This document shows positions 47,668 through 55,598 of a stretch of DNA of 64,000 bases, in pieces. Each line of letters begins with the position of its first letter. Position 1 is the stretch's first letter. This stretch comes from Gammaproteobacteria bacterium (GTDB lineage Bacteria > Pseudomonadota > Gammaproteobacteria > Poriferisulfidales > Poriferisulfidaceae): positions 1 to 64,000 of the forward strand of contig JAPPLD010000003.1 in the NCBI GenBank assembly GCA_028819565.1. The letters are read 5' to 3'. Made by a program: the position numbers and the translations under genes. Below the pieces are notes generated by a model. It saw nothing but the letters and a program-made list of their open reading frames with translations. It was not told the DNA's origin and searched no databases.

Positions 47668-48203
47668 GGAACCATTCCGCTTTGCCAGTCCAGGGGCTCG
47701 CTTCGCGCCGACCCGACTGAAGGCGCCATCGGCATCGGGTTGGCGTAAAGGCGTGCACGCACTTCGCCTTGATACTGTTCACGCTCCGGCAGCAGCCAGT
47801 CAAGACGCGTGACCGGGATGGCATTCAGTACCCGAAGCCGGGCCAGGGCGTCGACCAGGTTCGTGAATGTTTGCTGTTCCTGCTGATTGACGCGAGTGAC
47901 TTGGTAGACGTTGTGCAAAGGATCGTACGAGAGGCGCTGAAGAAGGTGGAGGCGGCCGACCGGTTGGTGGCCGAACAGGCGGCGTTTCTGCACCAGGGTG
48001 ATTTCGATCTCCAGCCAGACTTCGCCCCGCAAAAGCGCGCGCGGGATTTCAGAATCGACATCATCGATTTTCACTTCAAGGTCCAGCAGCACGGTCTGCG
48101 CGGCCTGATGGCTCTTGACAGAGGCCAAAGTCAGTTCCGCATGGGCTGGGCTAATGCCCAGCAACGTGCCGAGAAGCAGCAGCGAAAGCCAAAATGCACG
48201 CAT
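47652..48203 (-). CDS. DUF4390 domain-containing exported protein
   Basis: A 183-residue protein with a signal peptide (FWLSLLLLGTLLGISPAHA) and a beta-rich body including VWLEIEITLVQKRRLFG near residue 65 and LSYDPLHNVYQVTR near 91. DUF4390 proteins typically sit directly before NtrY-like kinases, as here, but their function is unknown. ATG 48203 fits the signal peptide; the longer frame from 48860 mirrors fmt. Confidence 0.85.
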   Translation of the reverse strand: MRAFWLSLLLLGTLLGISPAHAELTLASVKSHQAAQTVLLDLEVKIDDVDSEIPRALLRGEVWLEIEITLVQKRRLFGHQPVGRLHLLQRLSYDPLHNVYQVTRVNQQEQQTFTNLVDALARLRVLNAIPVTRLDWLLPEREQYQGEVRARLYANPMPMAPSVGSARSEPLDWQSGMVPWLLP

Positions 48204-48252
48204 AGAGGACTTCCCGTAATCCAAACCCCAGTAGTTTAACGCTGGGATTCCG

Positions 48253-49176
48253 TCACGCAAGTTGCAAACCGGCCAAGGGACGGGCATTGCAGAAGTCTTG
48301 CGCGGACATTCGCCGGCTTCCGGCCCGTTGTAGTTCGGTGATCTGCACTTGCCCTTCGCCGCATGCAACCCACAAGCCGGTGCGGTCGCAACGCAACACC
48401 TTGCCTGCCGGTTCGGCGGTTTGCATTGCATGTGCCTGGGCTTGCCACAGGCGCAGGGTGTCGTCACCGCACCGCGTGGTGGCAACCGGGCGGGGATTGA
48501 AGGCGCGGATCTTGGCGGCGACCTGATCGGCCGGATCGTGCCAGTCAACGGGAGCTTCGTCCTTGTGCAGCGCCGGTGCGTAACAGGCCCGTGTCTCGTC
48601 CTGCGGCTGTCGTGATGGATGTTTTGGATCGAAATCGGACAAGTACCGCAGTAGCAGATCAGTACCCACCGGGGCCAGTCGATCCTGGGCCGAAGCTGCG
48701 GTTTCGTCGGGGGTAAAAGAGAAAGATTCCTGAGCCAGGATGTCGCCGGTATCCAGACCCGCATCCATGAGCATGAGCGTACAGCCGCCAGTGAGATCGC
48801 CGGCTTCAATTGCGCGTGCAATCGGGGCCGCTCCACGCCATCGGGGCAGCAATGATGCATGGATGTTCAGGCTGCCGCCCGGGCAAAGCCAGAGCCATGG
48901 TTCGGGAATCAGCCGTCCGAAATCCGCCACCACGAGGGCATCGGCATGGTGCGATGCCAGTTCATCGCGTACCGAAGAATCCAGTGAGTCCGGTCGCAGT
49001 AGCGGCAGGTGCGAAGCCAAGGCGATTTCCGAGACGGGAGTGGGGCGCAACTGCAGACGCCGGCCCGCTGGCTGATCCGGCTGCGATAGCACTGCGCAGA
49101 GAGTGTGGCCGCTGGCTTGCAAGCGTTCGAGTGCGACGGCGGCGAAAGACCCGCTGCCGGCGAAAATCAGCCGCAG
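48253..49176 (-). CDS. fmt: Methionyl-tRNA formyltransferase
   Basis: Formylates initiator Met-tRNA. The catalytic segment LNIHASLLPRWRGAAPI gives Asn-x-His, and DAGLDTGDIL holds the aspartate; the C-terminal OB domain is complete. No ATG, GTG or TTG lies early enough: the first, TTG 49122, would remove the first Rossmann strand. In-frame codons upstream read LRLIFAGSGSFAAVALERL, matching the family N-terminus, so a CTG start at 49176 is proposed (307 residues). It follows def by 19 bases. rsmB, often next, is absent. Confidence 0.85.
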   Translation of the reverse strand: MRLIFAGSGSFAAVALERLQASGHTLCAVLSQPDQPAGRRLQLRPTPVSEIALASHLPLLRPDSLDSSVRDELASHHADALVVADFGRLIPEPWLWLCPGGSLNIHASLLPRWRGAAPIARAIEAGDLTGGCTLMLMDAGLDTGDILAQESFSFTPDETAASAQDRLAPVGTDLLLRYLSDFDPKHPSRQPQDETRACYAPALHKDEAPVDWHDPADQVAAKIRAFNPRPVATTRCGDDTLRLWQAQAHAMQTAEPAGKVLRCDRTGLWVACGEGQVQITELQRAGSRRMSAQDFCNARPLAGLQLA

Positions 49177-49195
49177 GGGCGCTGCAGCAGGGGAA

Positions 49196-49741
49196 TCAGG
49201 CGTGAACGTAAGACTCCGGCCGCCGAGTCCGTTTCGGAATCTCTCCGGCGCGTGCCATTTTGCGCAATTTTTCAGCGACGCGTTCGCGCTTGAGCGGTGA
49301 GAGGTAATCGACGAACAGTTTTCCGTTCAGGTGGTCGATTTCGTGCTGGATGCAGACGGCAAGCAAGCCGTCGGTCTCGATCTCGAATTCTTCGCCGTTC
49401 GCATTCAGGGCGCGGCAGCGTATTCTCTCGGCACGTTGCACCAGTGCTCGGAACTCCGGGACCGACAGGCAGCCCTCTTCCATCTCTTCGGTGCCTTCGG
49501 CTTCAAGAATCTCCGGGTTAATCAAACACATCGGCTCGCTGCCGTCCTCGCTCAGGTCGATCACCACGATGCGCTTGGGAATGTTGACCTGCACGGCCGC
49601 CAGGCCGATCCCGAATTCGTCGTACATGGTCTCCAGCATGTTGGAGACGATTTCCCGGGTTTCGTCCGTCACCTCGGCAACAGGCTCGGCCACCGTGCGC
49701 AGGCGCGGGTCCGGGAAGTGGAGAACTTCAAGTTTTGCCAT
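49196..49741 (-). CDS. def: Peptide deformylase
   Basis: A 181-residue metalloenzyme that removes the formyl group from nascent proteins. Motif 1 is GIGLAAVQ near residue 44, motif 2 EEGCLSVPE near 88 with the metal cysteine, and motif 3 QHEIDHLNG near 131 with two histidines. The partner fmt follows in the same operon. AAGGAG lies about 11 bases upstream. Confidence 0.96.
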   Translation of the reverse strand: MAKLEVLHFPDPRLRTVAEPVAEVTDETREIVSNMLETMYDEFGIGLAAVQVNIPKRIVVIDLSEDGSEPMCLINPEILEAEGTEEMEEGCLSVPEFRALVQRAERIRCRALNANGEEFEIETDGLLAVCIQHEIDHLNGKLFVDYLSPLKRERVAEKLRKMARAGEIPKRTRRPESYVHA

Positions 49742-49766
49742 GTTTCAGCGTGCTCCTTATCCAATT

Positions 49767-49796
49767 ATTATATGGAACCACCCTGTTCGAGCGCAA
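49767..49796 (-). promoter_or_regulatory. Promoter of def-fmt
   Basis: On the minus strand TTGCGC (49791-49796), an 18-bp spacer and TATAAT (49767-49772) precede def by about 25 bases. Confidence 0.5.
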
Positions 49797-49844
49797 ACAT
49801 TGGGCTGGGCTCCTGGGGTTTTGATTTCCTGACTCAAATTCATT

Positions 49845-49873
49845 TTGACATGGATTTCGTGTTTCCGTATAAT
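49845..49873 (+). promoter_or_regulatory. Full-consensus sigma70 promoter of vapBC
   Basis: TTGACA (49845-49850), exactly 17 bp, TATAAT (49868-49873): both hexamers and the spacing are consensus. The expected start point, about seven bases on, is the A of the vapB ATG at 49880, so the transcript would have little or no leader. Confidence 0.8.
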
Positions 49874-49879
49874 CGTGTT

Positions 49880-50122
49880 ATGAAGAATGTCACCGTAACA
49901 TTGCCGGAAGATGTTGCCCGCTGGTTGAGGGTCCGGGCGGCAGAGAGCGACCGTAGTGTCTCGAGATGGTTGGCTGGTTTGCTAGAGGGAATGAAGCGTC
50001 AGGAAGACGAGTACGACACCGCCATGAGGGCTCTTCTAGCAAGAAAACCTCGAAAGTTCAAATGGGTGGATGGCCGAAAACCGACGCGGGAGGAATTGCA
50101 TGACCGGGCCAGTTTTCGTTGA
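49880..50122 (+). CDS. vapB: VapB-type ribbon-helix-helix antitoxin
   Basis: An 80-residue antitoxin. NVTVTLPEDVARWLRVRAAESDRSV is a ribbon-helix-helix DNA-binding start; the C-terminal half (EDEYDTAMRALLARKPRKFKWVDG) would wrap the toxin. ATG 49880 is the first start after the consensus promoter and matches the ribbon strand. It overlaps the toxin gene by 23 bases. Confidence 0.85.
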   Translation: MKNVTVTLPEDVARWLRVRAAESDRSVSRWLAGLLEGMKRQEDEYDTAMRALLARKPRKFKWVDGRKPTREELHDRASFR

Positions 50123-50573
50123 CACCAACATCCTGGTTTATCTGCAGGACGGGTCGGAGCCTGCCAAGCGATCATGCGCGAAGGCTTGGATTGAATTTTT
50201 GGCACATCACCGGTCGGCCCGGATCAGCTTTCAGGTTTTACTGGAACTCTATGCGACGCTGACGCGCAAGTTGGAGCCCCGATTCAAGGAGGGAGAAGCA
50301 AGAGAAATTGTGCGGAAATTGTCGGTATGGCAACCGGCAGCCATCGACCTTCCGGTCTTGGAGAAGGCTTGGCTTGTACAGCAACTTCATAAGCTTTCAT
50401 GGTGGGATGCCCTGATTGTTGCGGCTGCACAGACTTGCGAATGCTCCACGCTGCTTACCGAAGATTTACAGCATGACCAAATGATTGGAGAGATTCGAGT
50501 AATTGACCCGTTTAGAACACCGGACCGCGCGCCACAGGAAGTATTGAAGGAATGGGAGAGATCGCGGCCATAG
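50100..50573 (+). CDS. vapC: VapC-type PIN-domain toxin
   Basis: A 157-residue ribonuclease toxin. The four acidic PIN residues are seen in VFVDTNILVY (residue 8), VLLELYATL (about 47), WWDALIVAAA (about 101) and LLTEDLQHDQ (about 118). AGGA lies before ATG 50100, inside the end of vapB. Convergent with ctaB. Confidence 0.9.
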   Translation: MTGPVFVDTNILVYLQDGSEPAKRSCAKAWIEFLAHHRSARISFQVLLELYATLTRKLEPRFKEGEAREIVRKLSVWQPAAIDLPVLEKAWLVQQLHKLSWWDALIVAAAQTCECSTLLTEDLQHDQMIGEIRVIDPFRTPDRAPQEVLKEWERSRP

Positions 50574-50623
50574 CCCGCCCGATAGATCCCAGTCTCCCAG
50601 GAATTCGCTGCCTGAAACGGCCG

Positions 50624-51508
50624 TCAGAGAACTTGGAACAATCCCAGGTACCGATCCAGCAACAATAGCGTGAACAATCCCATCAGGTAGATAATCGAAT
50701 AAGTAAAGGTCGGCATGGCGAGGCGGTTGCTGGCTTCCTTCTGCATTCGTATCGCGTAGGCCAGGAAAATCCCGTTCAGGATCAATGCGCCGGCCAGGTA
50801 CACCTGGCCGGAAAGTTGGATGACGAACGGCAGCATGCTCGTGGCGGCCAGCAATACGGTGTACAGCGTGATCTGCAACCGGGTGTAGCTGTCGCCATGC
50901 GTCACCGGCAGCATTGGAATATCGGCTTTCGCATAGTCTTCCTTGCGGTGCAGGGCCAGTGCCCAGAAATGCGGAGGCGTCCACACGAAGATGATCAGGA
51001 ACAGGGCCAAGGCCCCTGCTTCGATGTTGCCGGTGACCGCAGCCCAGCCGAGCAGGGGGGGCGTGGCGCCGGCAGCCCCGCCGATGACGATGTTCTGGGG
51101 CGTTGCGCGCTTGAGGTAGAGGGTATAGACCAGCGCATAACCGATCAGGGAGCCGAGCGTCAACCAAGCCGTCAATCCGTTGACCCAGAAGTACAGCAGC
51201 AGGAAGCCGCCCATGCCGAGCAGGAATGCAAATCCGAGTACTTGAGGCGTGCGCAACGAACCGCGCGGCAGGGGTCGGGCCTGCGTGCGATCCATCTGGG
51301 CATCCACGTGCTGGTCGGCGATCTGGTTGATGGCCGCAGCCGCAGCCGCCATGAGGGTGATGCCGATTGCGCCGTACAGCATTTTCATGGGCACTTGCAT
51401 CAGGGGATCGGCCAGGACCATGCCGATCAGTGCGGTGAACGTCATCAACGCAACCACGCGCGGCTTGGTGACCTCCCAGTAATCGCGCCAGGAGGAAGTC
51501 GGATTCAC
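50624..51508 (-). CDS. ctaB: Protoheme IX farnesyltransferase
   Basis: A 294-residue UbiA-family membrane prenyltransferase that converts heme B to heme O for the aa3 oxidase. The first Asp-rich motif is NQIADQHVDAQMDRT near residue 66 and the second is EDYAKADIPMLP near 200; seven to nine helices are visible. GTG 51508 overlaps the ctaA stop by four bases; the longer frame from 51688 mirrors ctaA. Confidence 0.94.
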   Translation of the reverse strand: MNPTSSWRDYWEVTKPRVVALMTFTALIGMVLADPLMQVPMKMLYGAIGITLMAAAAAAINQIADQHVDAQMDRTQARPLPRGSLRTPQVLGFAFLLGMGGFLLLYFWVNGLTAWLTLGSLIGYALVYTLYLKRATPQNIVIGGAAGATPPLLGWAAVTGNIEAGALALFLIIFVWTPPHFWALALHRKEDYAKADIPMLPVTHGDSYTRLQITLYTVLLAATSMLPFVIQLSGQVYLAGALILNGIFLAYAIRMQKEASNRLAMPTFTYSIIYLMGLFTLLLLDRYLGLFQVL

Positions 51509-52506
51509 GGGCTGGCTCCGCGGTTGAGCAGAAGTCGCCCCTGGGTGAGAATCGCCAGCAGCAGGATTGCCGCGAAAGCATTGTGCGCGACGGCGACGGC
51601 AAGAGGAAGTTGCAGGACGATATTGCCGATACCGAGAGAAACCTGGATGACCAGCAGCGCGATCAGAACCCAACCGCTTGTACGCCACGCACCGAGTCCG
51701 CTTCGGATGGATGCGGCCGCTAGAGCCAGGATCAGGGCGGAAGCCACGACGGCGCCGATCCGATGGGCGACATGGATGGCGGTGCGCGCCGGGCTGTCCA
51801 GAACCCCGTACTCATAGTCGATGCCCAGCCCCCGCCACAGGACGAAAGCCTCGGAGAAATCCATGCCGGAAGGCCACCACTGTTCCCGGCAAGTAGGAAA
51901 ATCGGGGCAGGCCAAGGCGGCGTAGTTGGTACTAGTCCATCCGCCCAGGGTGATCTGCACGACAAGCCCTGCCAAAGCGGCGGTGTACAGGTAGTACAAA
52001 GAACGCGGTGGATCCGAAGCCGTTGGGCGGGGCCAGTCGTGGTAGCGCAGCAGCAGCCACCAGATCAAGCCCAGGGTGGCGAAACCTCCCAATAGGTGCA
52101 GGGTGACAATCAGGGGCTTCAACTGCAAGGTGACGGTCCACATGCCGAGCAGGGCCTGCAGTATCACCAACGCGAGCAGTGCCATTGTGCCGCGTGCAAG
52201 GCGTGCGCTGCCCAGCCGGGTTCGGCACAGTACGGCCAGGGCCAGAATCAACAGGCCGAGCGCGCCGGCCAGATACCGGTGCAGCATTTCACGAAAAGCC
52301 TTTCCGGCGTCGTACGTCCCGCGCGGGTCCTGCGCCTGCGCAGCCGCGATTTCCTGTTCGGTTTCCGGTAGAGAAGTCAGGTGCCCGTAGCATCCTGGCC
52401 AGTCCGGGCAGCCGAGCCCGGCGTCGGTCAGCCTCACGAAGGCGCCGATCACCACTACCAGGAATGTCAGTGCCACGGTCAGCGACAGAAGGCGGCGGAA
52501 CAACAT
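51505..52506 (-). CDS. ctaA: Heme A synthase (Cox15/CtaA)
   Basis: A 333-residue membrane enzyme that oxidises heme O to heme A. LVVVIGAFVRLTDAGLGCPDWPGCYG at residues 18-43 is the signature; the histidine ligands are in EMLHRYLAG, VTLHLLGG, VAHRIGAVV and VAHNAFAA. QITLGGWTSTNYAALACPDFP marks the second half. Eight helices are predicted. Confidence 0.95.
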   Translation of the reverse strand: MLFRRLLSLTVALTFLVVVIGAFVRLTDAGLGCPDWPGCYGHLTSLPETEQEIAAAQAQDPRGTYDAGKAFREMLHRYLAGALGLLILALAVLCRTRLGSARLARGTMALLALVILQALLGMWTVTLQLKPLIVTLHLLGGFATLGLIWWLLLRYHDWPRPTASDPPRSLYYLYTAALAGLVVQITLGGWTSTNYAALACPDFPTCREQWWPSGMDFSEAFVLWRGLGIDYEYGVLDSPARTAIHVAHRIGAVVASALILALAAASIRSGLGAWRTSGWVLIALLVIQVSLGIGNIVLQLPLAVAVAHNAFAAILLLAILTQGRLLLNRGASP

Positions 52507-52511
52507 TGGAG

Positions 52512-53099
52512 TCAGCCGATCCGGGAGGCAGTCAGGAGACGTTTCAAGTCACGCAGGATCCCCCGGGAGGTGGACCGACCGTCGTAATGCATCAGCAGGT
52601 TCCCTAGGGGGTCGACGATAAAGAGGGTATCGCCGGGCTGGTCGTCCAGTGCGTCGATATCGGGGCTTTTTGGAGAGACGCGAACCTGATCCGACCTGAA
52701 GCGTTTCAGTACTTCTGCGTAGGGTGCCTCCAGTTCCGCATGCTCGAGCAGAATCAGAATCTGTGCCCGGCTGCGCTTGGAGCCCAGGGATTGATGAACC
52801 TGCCGCATCATGAAGAGGGTCGCTTCGCAGTCGAGATTGCAGGTCGCGGCGCGGGCATAGTAGAGCAGGGTCCAGCGCGGGGGTTGGTCGGGGAGCCGGA
52901 ACAAGTCGCGCCCGAGCGGTTGGGGAGGCAGGATCAAGGAACCGTGACTGTCACCACCGACATCCCCGCGCAATTGCGGGTTGTGATACAGCACGACGGA
53001 GGCGACTAAGGGACCTGCAAACGCCAGCACCAACCCGATCAAGTAAAGGCGGGAGCGTAGCAGGCGCCTGGCTTCCGGGTGCGAACCAAGGTGGAACAT
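52512..53099 (-). CDS. Sco-like membrane protein of the oxidase cluster
   Basis: A 195-residue protein with one N-terminal helix (LYLIGLVLAFAGPLVASVVL) and a thioredoxin-like domain. Cys87-x3-Cys91 (CNLDC) recalls the copper motif of Sco proteins, and FIVDPLGNLLMHY near residue 160 matches the late strand. The conserved copper-binding histidine of Sco is not obvious. Likely helps oxidase assembly. ATG 53099 overlaps the surf1 stop by one base. Confidence 0.7.
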   Translation of the reverse strand: MFHLGSHPEARRLLRSRLYLIGLVLAFAGPLVASVVLYHNPQLRGDVGGDSHGSLILPPQPLGRDLFRLPDQPPRWTLLYYARAATCNLDCEATLFMMRQVHQSLGSKRSRAQILILLEHAELEAPYAEVLKRFRSDQVRVSPKSPDIDALDDQPGDTLFIVDPLGNLLMHYDGRSTSRGILRDLKRLLTASRIG

Positions 53100-53821
53100 C
53101 AGTTTCGGAAGATCGGTCGCACGGAATACAGAAGGAACAAAATCACCACCGCTGCAGCCATGGCGAACCATTGGACCGCATACGCCGTATGTTTCCCCGC
53201 ACTCATCGGGGGGCTCGGCCAGGCACGCGTATAGCCGTGCGGCTGATCTTCGCCAAGCCGGACCGTGGCGGGGACGAGCGAAAGTTCGGACAGGCGTTCG
53301 GCGAGGCGGGGGTAATCAATGCCCTGAACCACCTGTGGCCAGCCGTGGCCTTCCAGCAGGTGATCCGAGTCGGTGAATGGGTTGGGTTGGGGAAGATAGA
53401 CGACCCCATCAAGCTGGATTTCGGATTCGGTGGGAGCTGGAACGGAGGGCAACCGGGAGCGATCCACTTCTCCCGGAACCCAGCCCCGATTGACCAGAAC
53501 AACCTGTTCGTAGGTAGACAGTTCGAAAGGGCTCAGCACGTGATAGCCGGGCTGCTTGTCGTGGATCTGGTTGTCGAGCAGGAACTGCCAGGGCAGATAT
53601 TGCCCGCGAAGACGGACCCGGCGGTTGGCCAGTTCCTCAAGAGATTCTTCAGGGAAGGATGTGATATAAACGGGGGACAATTGCGCCCGCTCCTGTTTCA
53701 ACTCGTCTTGTGCACGGCGGAGTTCGGCTCGTTCGAGCTGCCAGAATCCCAGCGAGAGGAGAATGGCGGTCAGCGCGACGGTCGCAAAACTGAGCAGGAG
53801 TGAAGGGCGGAATCGACGCAT
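53099..53821 (-). CDS. SURF1 family oxidase assembly protein
   Basis: A 240-residue protein with an N-terminal and a C-terminal helix flanking a periplasmic domain. LLSLGFWQLERAELR near residue 20, RRVRLRGQYLP near 66, GYHVLSPFEL near 92 and LVNRGWVPG near 107 are SURF1 motifs; AVQWFAMAAA marks the last helix. It assists heme A insertion into subunit I. Confidence 0.92.
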   Translation of the reverse strand: MRRFRPSLLLSFATVALTAILLSLGFWQLERAELRRAQDELKQERAQLSPVYITSFPEESLEELANRRVRLRGQYLPWQFLLDNQIHDKQPGYHVLSPFELSTYEQVVLVNRGWVPGEVDRSRLPSVPAPTESEIQLDGVVYLPQPNPFTDSDHLLEGHGWPQVVQGIDYPRLAERLSELSLVPATVRLGEDQPHGYTRAWPSPPMSAGKHTAYAVQWFAMAAAVVILFLLYSVRPIFRN

Positions 53822-53842
53822 GAGAATCAGGCTGGACCCACG

Positions 53843-54052
53843 ATGAAGCTTCTGGTGGTCATTCTATTGCTGGTGATCCTGGCAAGCCTGTTTTCCGCCT
53901 TGGTGTTCCTGGTACGGGACCGAGGTACGACTCACCGCACCGTGCGGGCGCTGACCTGGCGGATCGGCTTGTCGATCGGCCTGTTTTTGCTGTTGCTATT
54001 GGCAGGCTGGATGGGTTGGATCGAGCCGCATGGATTGCATCCCCGGCCTTGA
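53843..54052 (+). CDS. Twin transmembrane protein (DUF2909-like)
   Basis: A 69-residue protein with two helices (3-24 and 42-62) joined by a basic loop RDRGTTHRTVRALTWR. Such small proteins sit in cox clusters between subunit III and surf1 in other gammaproteobacteria, on the opposite strand as here. Function unknown. Confidence 0.75.
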   Translation: MKLLVVILLLVILASLFSALVFLVRDRGTTHRTVRALTWRIGLSIGLFLLLLLAGWMGWIEPHGLHPRP

Positions 54053-54061
54053 CGTGTTCCG

Positions 54062-54931
54062 TTACAGCCAGTAGACGAAGACGAACAGACCGAGCCAAAC
54101 AACATCAACGAAGTGCCAGTACCAAGCGGCCGCCTCGAACGCAAAGTGTCGGTTCGGGGTGAAATGCCCGGAAATGCAGCGGAACAGCACGACGGTCAGA
54201 ATGATGGCCCCAATCGTGACATGCAGGCCGTGAAAGCCGGTCAGCATGAAGAAAGTTGAACCGTAGATGCCTGATCCCAGGTTCAGATTGAGTTCCGTGA
54301 AGGCGTGTACGTATTCGTATGCCTGCAACCCGATGAAGAGGAAGCCGAGCGCCACGGTCAGGAACAGCCCCGCGATCAACTGCCCCCGGTGCCCGGTCTT
54401 GAGTGCGTGGTGCGCCCAAGTGACCGTGCCACCGCTGGTCAGCAGGACCAGCGTATTGATGGCAGGCAAGCCCCAGGCTGGCATATGGGTGAACGCGCCG
54501 CCGATCTCGCCTGGGCCGTTCGCGGTATAGGGCCACAGGGCCTCGTAGCCTTCCCACAGATAAGTATTGGTCAAGATGCCGGAACCTTCGCCCCCCAGCC
54601 ACGGTAGCGAATACTGCCGGGCGTAGTAGAGGGCGCCGAAGAAGGCGGCGAAGAACATGACCTCCGAGAAGATGAACCAGAACATTCCCCAACGGAACGA
54701 CAGGTCGACCTGCGCGTTGTAGGTTTCGTTTTCGCTTTCACCGATCACGGTGCCGAACCAGCCGAACATCATGAGCACTACGATCAGGATGCCGGCCGCC
54801 AAAAGCCAGGAGCCGATGGCCGAGTCCAGCATCATCAGTGCGGCGCCGATCAGCGTGGTGAACAGGCCGACGGAGCCGACGATCGGCCAGTGGCTGGGTT
54901 CGGGAATGTAGTAGAGCGTAGAGTCCGACAT
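54062..54931 (-). CDS. coxC: Cytochrome c oxidase subunit III
   Basis: A 289-residue seven-helix subunit of the aa3-type oxidase. WGMFWFIFSEVMFFAAFFGALYY near residue 80 and FMLTGFHGLHVTIGA near 230 are signatures; it ends in AAWYWHFVDVVWLGLFVFVYWL. It stabilises proton uptake by subunit I. Confidence 0.95.
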   Translation of the reverse strand: MSDSTLYYIPEPSHWPIVGSVGLFTTLIGAALMMLDSAIGSWLLAAGILIVVLMMFGWFGTVIGESENETYNAQVDLSFRWGMFWFIFSEVMFFAAFFGALYYARQYSLPWLGGEGSGILTNTYLWEGYEALWPYTANGPGEIGGAFTHMPAWGLPAINTLVLLTSGGTVTWAHHALKTGHRGQLIAGLFLTVALGFLFIGLQAYEYVHAFTELNLNLGSGIYGSTFFMLTGFHGLHVTIGAIILTVVLFRCISGHFTPNRHFAFEAAAWYWHFVDVVWLGLFVFVYWL

Positions 54932-54936
54932 GAGGG

Positions 54937-55485
54937 TTAGCCTGATTGGGTCCCGGAAGTTTGGGAAACGTCAAAGAAGGTGTACGACAGGGTCAGGGTT
55001 CCGATGGTTTCGGGCAGGCGTTCACTGACCTTGAAAATCAAAGGCATTTCAACGCTCTCTCCGGCATCGAGCGGCTGGCTGGTGAAGCAGAAGCATTCCT
55101 GCTTGATGAGGTGCGGGGCAGCCATTTGCGGGGCGACGCTGGGGACGGCCTGACCGGTCATGGGCCGTGCGGTGCGGTTGTGCGCATGGAATACGGTCTG
55201 GTAGGTATGGCCAGGACGGACTTTCATCTCGAACTGGTCCGGGCGGATGTCCCAAGGCATGGAATGATTAACGTTTGCGACGAATTGCAGAGTGACTTGG
55301 CGTTCGGCAGCGGTTTCAACCTCAGGTGCGGCGGGGGTTGCCTGGGTCAGGTTGCTGGTCGACCCGGACAGTCCGGTGAGGTCGCACAGGGCATCGTAAA
55401 GCGGAACCAGCGCATAAGAGAAGCCCAACATCAGCACGCAGACTGCTGCCAGCCGGACTGCCGTTCGACGGTGCGGGCGTTTCAT
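54937..55485 (-). CDS. ctaG: Cytochrome c oxidase assembly protein CtaG (Cox11)
   Basis: A 182-residue protein that delivers copper to the CuB site of subunit I. One N-terminal helix (AVRLAAVCVLMLGFSYALVPLYD) precedes an immunoglobulin-like domain; the copper motif is QECFCFTSQ near residue 130. ATG 55485 fits the family; the longer frame to 55671 mirrors subunit I. Its start overlaps the 38-aa gene stop. Confidence 0.93.
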   Translation of the reverse strand: MKRPHRRTAVRLAAVCVLMLGFSYALVPLYDALCDLTGLSGSTSNLTQATPAAPEVETAAERQVTLQFVANVNHSMPWDIRPDQFEMKVRPGHTYQTVFHAHNRTARPMTGQAVPSVAPQMAAPHLIKQECFCFTSQPLDAGESVEMPLIFKVSERLPETIGTLTLSYTFFDVSQTSGTQSG

Positions 55486-55598
55486 CCTGCAGTTCCCACC
55501 AGGAAGTAGAAGCCGACATAGATCGTCATGGCGACAATTGCTACGATCCAGGCAGTCCGTATTGCGGCGCGGCGCTCGGGCGTCCGGGGCTGGGTCAT
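55482..55598 (-). CDS. 38-aa cytochrome oxidase small assembly protein
   Basis: A very short gene reading MTQPRTPERRAAIRTAW, then a single helix (IVAIVAMTIYVGFYFLVG). Its ATG overlaps the coxA stop by three bases and its stop overlaps the ctaG start by three, so all three are coupled. Equivalent peptides are annotated as cytochrome oxidase small assembly protein in proteobacterial cox clusters; that identification is from position and shape. Confidence 0.75.
   Translation of the reverse strand: MTQPRTPERRAAIRTAWIVAIVAMTIYVGFYFLVGTAG

Noticed and set aside
48204-48860. Extended DUF4390 frame overlapping fmt
   Set aside because: It mirrors fmt, while the signal peptide fits a start at 48203.
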